From positions 1-64,000 of the forward strand of contig JAGQDJ010000171.1 in assembly GCA_022885665.1 (NCBI GenBank): a stretch of DNA of 64,000 nt, in the 5' to 3' direction. The position numbers and the translations under genes were made by a program. The stretch is from Triops longicaudatus (Eukaryota > Arthropoda > Branchiopoda > Notostraca > Triopsidae). Positions 59,597 to 64,000 of the stretch are shown here, in pieces. The notes below the pieces were generated by a model that made no database searches, was not told the origin of the DNA, and was given only the letters and a program-made list of their open reading frames with translations. Numbering within the stretch: the stretch's first letter is position 1; each line of letters starts with the position of its first letter.

Positions 59597-61272
59597 ATGG
59601 AGAGCTACGCACAATTTAGACAAGCTGTGACGGTTATCTCGTCATTATTTCCATTAGCAACCTTAATTGTGTACGCAGTCTTACCGGAATTGCACAATGT
59701 GCAAGGATTGGCCATTGTCTGCCATATGGCGTGTACCTTCATCTCTATCGTCCTTAGTGAAATACTCGGACAAACCTTTCATCTCATTGAGCCGACAAGT
59801 TTTCTCTGCATAGTTACAGGTAACTAACGAATTCTTTGAAGAATTCGTTAATATTCTACCCGTGATAAAATTCACTAAGAACTTTTAAGAGTGTTAGAAT
59901 TGCAATAAGAATGCTAAAACGGTGTCTTCATTTAGTTTTTAGCACTCACTACATCTGGCTGTGCTTGAGCTCATGGTTAGGAGTCCTATGTTTTGATATC
60001 TTTTGGACATTCAGGTAGGATTTCATTAGATATGAAGTATTTTACGAGTACAATTTTGAAAATGTGTCAATAAATGTGTGAAATAATAATGCACTGACTA
60101 AGTATGATTGTGTCATGGCGAATACTGCCATTTTGCCAGACGGCCATAAAGTACTTTAAAACAGTTTCCAGGAAACCGTACAGCGAACTTCGCACTTCGC
60201 TTAAATATTTGAAAAGTGTAGGTTTGCATTACAAATAGGTTCGGGACCCAAGAAGAGCAAAGAGCGTGGATAGCTTTAATTGATGAGCAAGAATCGACAT
60301 GCACGAATAATACGTCTATATCGCTAACTACCGGGGAAGAAGATTCTTCAAACTCAGTTTCAGTGAGGTAGGAGCATTGTTCTTTTAAAACATATAAATA
60401 GTTCTTGTGGTTGACAGTTCGAGTAAACAAACTAAAATTAAGAATAACTCTTGAATTGCTAAATCGAAAAATAACACTGATTAAATCTATTTTATATCAA
60501 TTACTGTATCTGCATTTTAACGTTAATGTTTAATCTCATAACGAGAACAGATCGATAAAACGTACGTACACTGGCGAACGTAGAAGATTCTACAAGTACT
60601 CAATCTTCGGTTGGGGAATGCCCTTAGTCCTTACAGTTTTTGCCCAAATACTTGAGCACATTGAAACACTTCCTGAATGGTTCATAAGACCAGGATTTAA
60701 GGAGAGATGCTGGTTTACAAGTAAAACGAAATAAGTTATGATGCGCAATACAAACTACAATTATTTTTCTTGCGTCAGACTTGGGAGCTGTTTTCTATGT
60801 AACTGTACCCTATATGGTACTTTACTGGGTTAGCTTGACCCTAGCGCTAATAGCAGCGTGCTATCTACGGGGAAAGGAAAGCACCATTCGTAAGAACGCT
60901 ACACCCAGGTCAGTTTCGTACTAAAGTGACTTTATGTTCACGTGTAATATTTCCCCAATTTTTTTTTTTAATTTAAAGCTTTGTTTTAGAGTACGGGCAG
61001 TCATATTATCAACATTAACGTCGATAATTCCATGGGTAGCAGAGATACCTTTCTGGTTAAGTGGTGACATCAGTACCGCAATGTATAGAGTTGCGGCAGA
61101 ACTTCTGGTTGCGGTACTCGTATTTGTCCTTTATGTGTTCCAGAGACACATATTGAGTTTGTTGTACAAGCGGTGTTTACCGTTCATTCGACTGTGGCGC
61201 AGAACTGTACCTACGATATTTGCCTGCCACTGTTGTGATAAATACGGAATAATAGAATCTGACGAAGCTTAG
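59597..61272 (+). CDS. Methuselah-like GPCR, transmembrane part only
   Basis: Five exons: 59597-59819, 59936-60014, 60551-60720, 60779-60908 and 60990-61272, giving 294 residues. Seven hydrophobic segments are visible: TM1 SSLFPLATLIVYAVL, TM2 LAIVCHMACTFISIVL, TM3 HYIWLCLSSWLGVLCFDIFW, TM4 GWGMPLVLTVFAQIL, TM5 AVFYVTVPYMVLYW, TM6 VILSTLTSIIPWVAE and TM7 AAELLVAVLVFVLY. The LPEL after TM1, CFDIFWTF in TM3 and the FGWGMPL/CWF pair are typical of the methuselah branch of family B GPCRs. The Cys-rich ectodomain normal in this family is missing. The ATG lies in a strong context (CAACCATGG) immediately before TM1. A weak acceptor (ctaacgcag) 25 bp before the ATG could instead join upstream exons, but I found none. 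It is likely a plasma-membrane receptor; the ligand is unknown. Confidence 0.87.
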
Positions 61273-61775
61273 TTGTAGAGCAAGCTTTAGTCAACGTTAC
61301 ACTGGATGAAGCCAATGTTTATTCTGAGAAATGCCTAGACGAATTACCTTTACAGCACTGCAAATAACGCTTTTCCTTTTTTGAAAAAGAAAAGCGGAGT
61401 CCGAGTTGCATTTTTCCTCAGTAAGTTACAAAAACATCGGATATGCCTCTTCACTGGTTCTGCACAATGCCATACCACGCCATTTAGTTTGCTGTAGCGG
61501 AGTCTAAAGAAGCGTAAAAATGAAAAGTGTAAATAGCAGCTCAGTCATTACAAGGGCGCATAGTTTTTTCGTAGTTACCTAAGCACCTTACATACGGAAT
61601 TTCGTAAACACTTCACAGCTTACCACTTCCGCTTCCAGACTTTTGATTCCTCTTAGTATTTGAGAGAATCAGAATCAACAACATTGTATTTCCTGCCATT
61701 ACCAATACATTGTAGATTTTCAAACGAAACAGACCCTACAGAGACTTCTCTCACAACGACACGAATTTCTTCCTT
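61273..61775. other. Short intergenic stretch
   Basis: 503 bp between the receptor stop and the decayed ectodomain locus. It should contain the receptor 3' end. No gene recognised. Confidence 0.45.
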
Positions 61776-62669
61776 GAAAGTTGTGTTGATTTGTATACTA
61801 GTTCTTCAGCTTCACTTGGTTTGCTCTTAAAAAAAGAGCCAAAAACACCAGCCAAATTAGAAAGTGCTGTCCTTTGATAAAAAGTACTATTTTGTTGACT
61901 TCAGTGGTCTCAATAACTCAAAGTGCCGAGAAATCTTAGCTTCTTGTGGTCACCGGAAATCTTCGACTTCGATCTTCGACAGACTCAACATTCCCAGAAA
62001 CCAATGGAAATTCTACATTGGTAGTCGAGATTGTTACAATAATAGAACAGCATTCTACATTAGTGAAGACCTTTTCACCCCCTAGCAACGATGTGTTTTT
62101 GGCTAGTAACGGTTTCCTTTACTTAAAAAAGTACCAAGTCGCACACGGTCCTCACCATTTTGTGTAGAAGAAATAGCTGAGAACAATCAAGGTAAATTCG
62201 TTGTAAAATACTGCAGCGCCATTTTGAGGAAGAATGAGGTTCACATTCATAAATGCTGTCCCGAAGGATCCGACTCAGATAAGGATACGTTGGAATGTAA
62301 CATTTCTTACGCAAAATCACTAGAACCGAATTTCCTACGTCTGCCAGAGAGCTAGGCAGTCCCAAGATAAACTTTTCGAGCGGGTTTCCAGTATGCAAGA
62401 AGGGATTTCACACATTAAATAAAAAGGTACAGTCACATATAGTACGTCTTTTACGTTAAACGATGAGCTGCTTCTTGAAAATGGAGTTCATATTCCATCT
62501 CAGAAATACTGCGTAGACCACATTTTTGAAAATACGACAAAACCGAACGAGGTGTAATTCTATATAATTGTTCTTGAATACAGTATAACACGTCTCATTT
62601 TTTTTCCAGGTTAACGCCGTCATTTGTTTTCCAGAGGATGAAACACCAAGTAAAGCCAAATCCCCATAA
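61776..62669 (+). pseudogene. Methuselah-like ectodomain locus, decayed
   Basis: Pieces of two methuselah ectodomain modules follow one another in order but in changing frames. A leader-like KVVLICILVLQLHLVCS near 61779 starts with TTG instead of ATG. Module 1 shows IRKCCP (about 61853), DKKYYF, ASNGFLYL and FCVEE (about 62158). Module 2 shows IHKCCPEG (about 62248), FSSGFPVC (about 62370), LLENGVHIP, KYCVD (62505-62519) and NAVICFPED in a last exon from 62610. The stop is at 62667-62669. Apparent one-base losses lie near 61873, 62080, 62158 and 62350, three of them in T or C runs. No seven-helix part follows within the window. A donor-like gtaaag at 62650 could once have led to it. Calling this a pseudogene assumes the base calls are right. 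Confidence 0.6.
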
Positions 62670-63734
62670 GTCACATTAATGGTTACATTCGTGCCACTAT
62701 TTTATTTCAACTGATCACATATTATGCGTTAGCAAAGCAACATCTATAATTGCCTTTCATGACTCTTATATTTCTTATACAAAAATGCGAGTAGAAGCAG
62801 CGTTTGTAGAGAATTAAAGGAAAACACAAATAGACCATAACCAAATAGACTTCATAATGCATTTGACGTACGTTCCGCAATGTATTATAATGTGTACTGT
62901 ACGCAGGCCATGATGGGCAGTAATATAATGTAAGCAAATTCCCGAAGTAGGACAGAAAAAGCTAAGAATAGAATTGAATCTAATACAAAAAGATATTTCG
63001 ATTTTCTGGCTTTTGGAAACATTCAACTTAATTATATTCAATCTGCTTACATCACGCTGGTAAGTACAAGGACGGGACTTAAATCAGCATACTATCATAC
63101 GTACAGTAACTCATCTATTGTGCGCGGTTGTTCCGAAGAAATGGCGCACACATAAACTAGGAACATAAAAATATATCTCCTTGAACTCTTCTCTTTTATT
63201 ACCCTGTTTATATCTAACCCTTGTTTATGATAAGGGTTAGCCAACTCTCCATTGGTGTCATCATATCAGTGACCCCCAAACCCTGTATAAAATCCACATC
63301 AACCTAACATTAACAAACTAGTCCAGGCTGGTTCTTCCTCTGAGGATGATGGTCTACCGGGTCTCTGTTCAGTTTCACTTAGCAACGCTTCTTGCCCTCC
63401 GTATAATTAGACCAATAAACTCATATCTATCTTTCACCTCGGCTGTATCAAAAGCTACCGTTGCGAAACTAGATCGAATATTTATACATGGTACACAGGA
63501 ATGTGTTCCGTGCTATAAAGAGTTTATTAATATTCATGTAGTTTTTTTTCTATTTATAAACTCTAAAGGCTATCCCCGAAATATGTTTTTTGTCAGCTTT
63601 CCGGAATGCTATGCCCGCAAGGAGGCAAAGGTATCCTTCAAAGAGAAAAAGTCAGCCTACGATTGACTAGTTTAAAAATAAAATAAAAAAAAAAATAAGA
63701 AAAAAAAAACGCATGTCAGGGAGAGCCTTTAGAC
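62670..63734. other. Intergenic stretch
   Basis: No transmembrane exons or other recognisable gene follow the ectodomain relic. An A-rich run lies at about 63670-63710, just before the MITE. Confidence 0.45.
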
Positions 63735-63942
63735 CAGTGGTGCCCAACCTTTTTTCACCCGAGGGCCGCGCGCGACATGATATAAAATCTCCCCGGCCTG
63801 AATGTTCCGGTTTCGCCAGAATCATGCTGACGTTAAAAATGAAATTATGCAGTGATATACATAAGCGGTATAAATGAGCGGGCCGCATGAGGCACCTTCG
63901 CGGGCCGGATATGGCCCGCGGGCCGTATGTTGGGCACCAATG
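63735..63942. mobile_element. hAT-type MITE with perfect 8-bp target duplication
   Basis: 208 bp starting CAGTGGTGCCCAAC and ending with the inverse GTTGGGCACCAATG (one mismatch in 14). Both sides carry CTTTAGAC (63727-63734 and 63943-63950), an exact 8-bp duplication. Subterminal GGGCCGCG and CGCGGGCCG blocks make it much more GC-rich than its surroundings. It has no coding capacity. Confidence 0.93.
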
Positions 63943-64000
63943 CTTTAGACCCAGGCAACAGCCCTCGCTAACCTCACTCAAATGGCCAGCAACGAATACA

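Noticed and set aside
60113..60430. 105-codon minus-strand open frame within the second receptor intron.
   Set aside because: No domain, no splice partners and no coding bias beyond chance; treated as intronic.

Overview
The window is eukaryotic nuclear DNA. It is AT-rich, its genes are split by GT-AG introns, many of them only 49-60 bp long, and some promoters carry a TATA box plus a TCAGT-type initiator. The gene set (methuselah-like GPCR, cuticle-like secreted proteins, a clip-like Cys-rich secreted protein, one myogenic bHLH factor) points to an arthropod. Compact introns plus a bacterial-looking glycosyltransferase would fit a springtail, mite or small crustacean, but the sequence alone does not settle this. 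I rebuilt the spliced models by hand from splice sites and family motifs; every model called intact closes to a whole number of codons.

Layout. 1-7.3 kb: intergenic, with a Tigger/pogo-like relic. 7.3-10.25 kb: a secreted Ser/Thr-rich protein of unknown family with an acidic tail. 10.3-17.9 kb: intergenic, with a foldback element. 17.9-21.3 kb: a membrane family-2 glycosyltransferase that looks bacterial; intron 1 holds a probable solo LTR and intron 2 is bounded by 15-bp direct repeats. 21.3-28.4 kb: intergenic. 28.4-35.9 kb (minus): the MyoD/nautilus-type factor. 38.0-40.5 kb (plus): alpha-L-fucosidase, whose stop lies 34 bp from the stop of the convergent exosome gene Rrp45/EXOSC9 (40.5-42.2 kb, minus). 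43.1-44.7 kb: a Tigger-like element split by a hAT-type element that carries a transposase C-terminal fragment. 45.8-48.1 kb (minus): a DRAK/STK17 death-associated kinase.

49.4-50.4 kb (minus): a Cys-rich plus Pro/Tyr-rich repeat secreted protein, head to head with a pancreatic-lipase homologue (50.9-53.1 kb) whose catalytic Ser and His are both Asn. 53.4-57.3 kb: two paralogous small cuticle-like genes sharing a duplicated promoter, with a secreted YWTD beta-propeller gene between them. 59.6-61.3 kb: a methuselah-like receptor consisting of the 7TM part only. Just downstream (61.8-62.7 kb) lie two degenerate methuselah ectodomain modules. 63.7-63.9 kb: a hAT-type MITE with a perfect 8-bp target duplication.

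Most genes are unrelated neighbours. The 49-57 kb block is a cluster of secreted and cuticle-type genes. I found no CRISPR array, rRNA or convincing tRNA. The best leads are the bacterial-like glycosyltransferase with its repeat-bounded intron, the split methuselah locus and the doubly dead lipase.
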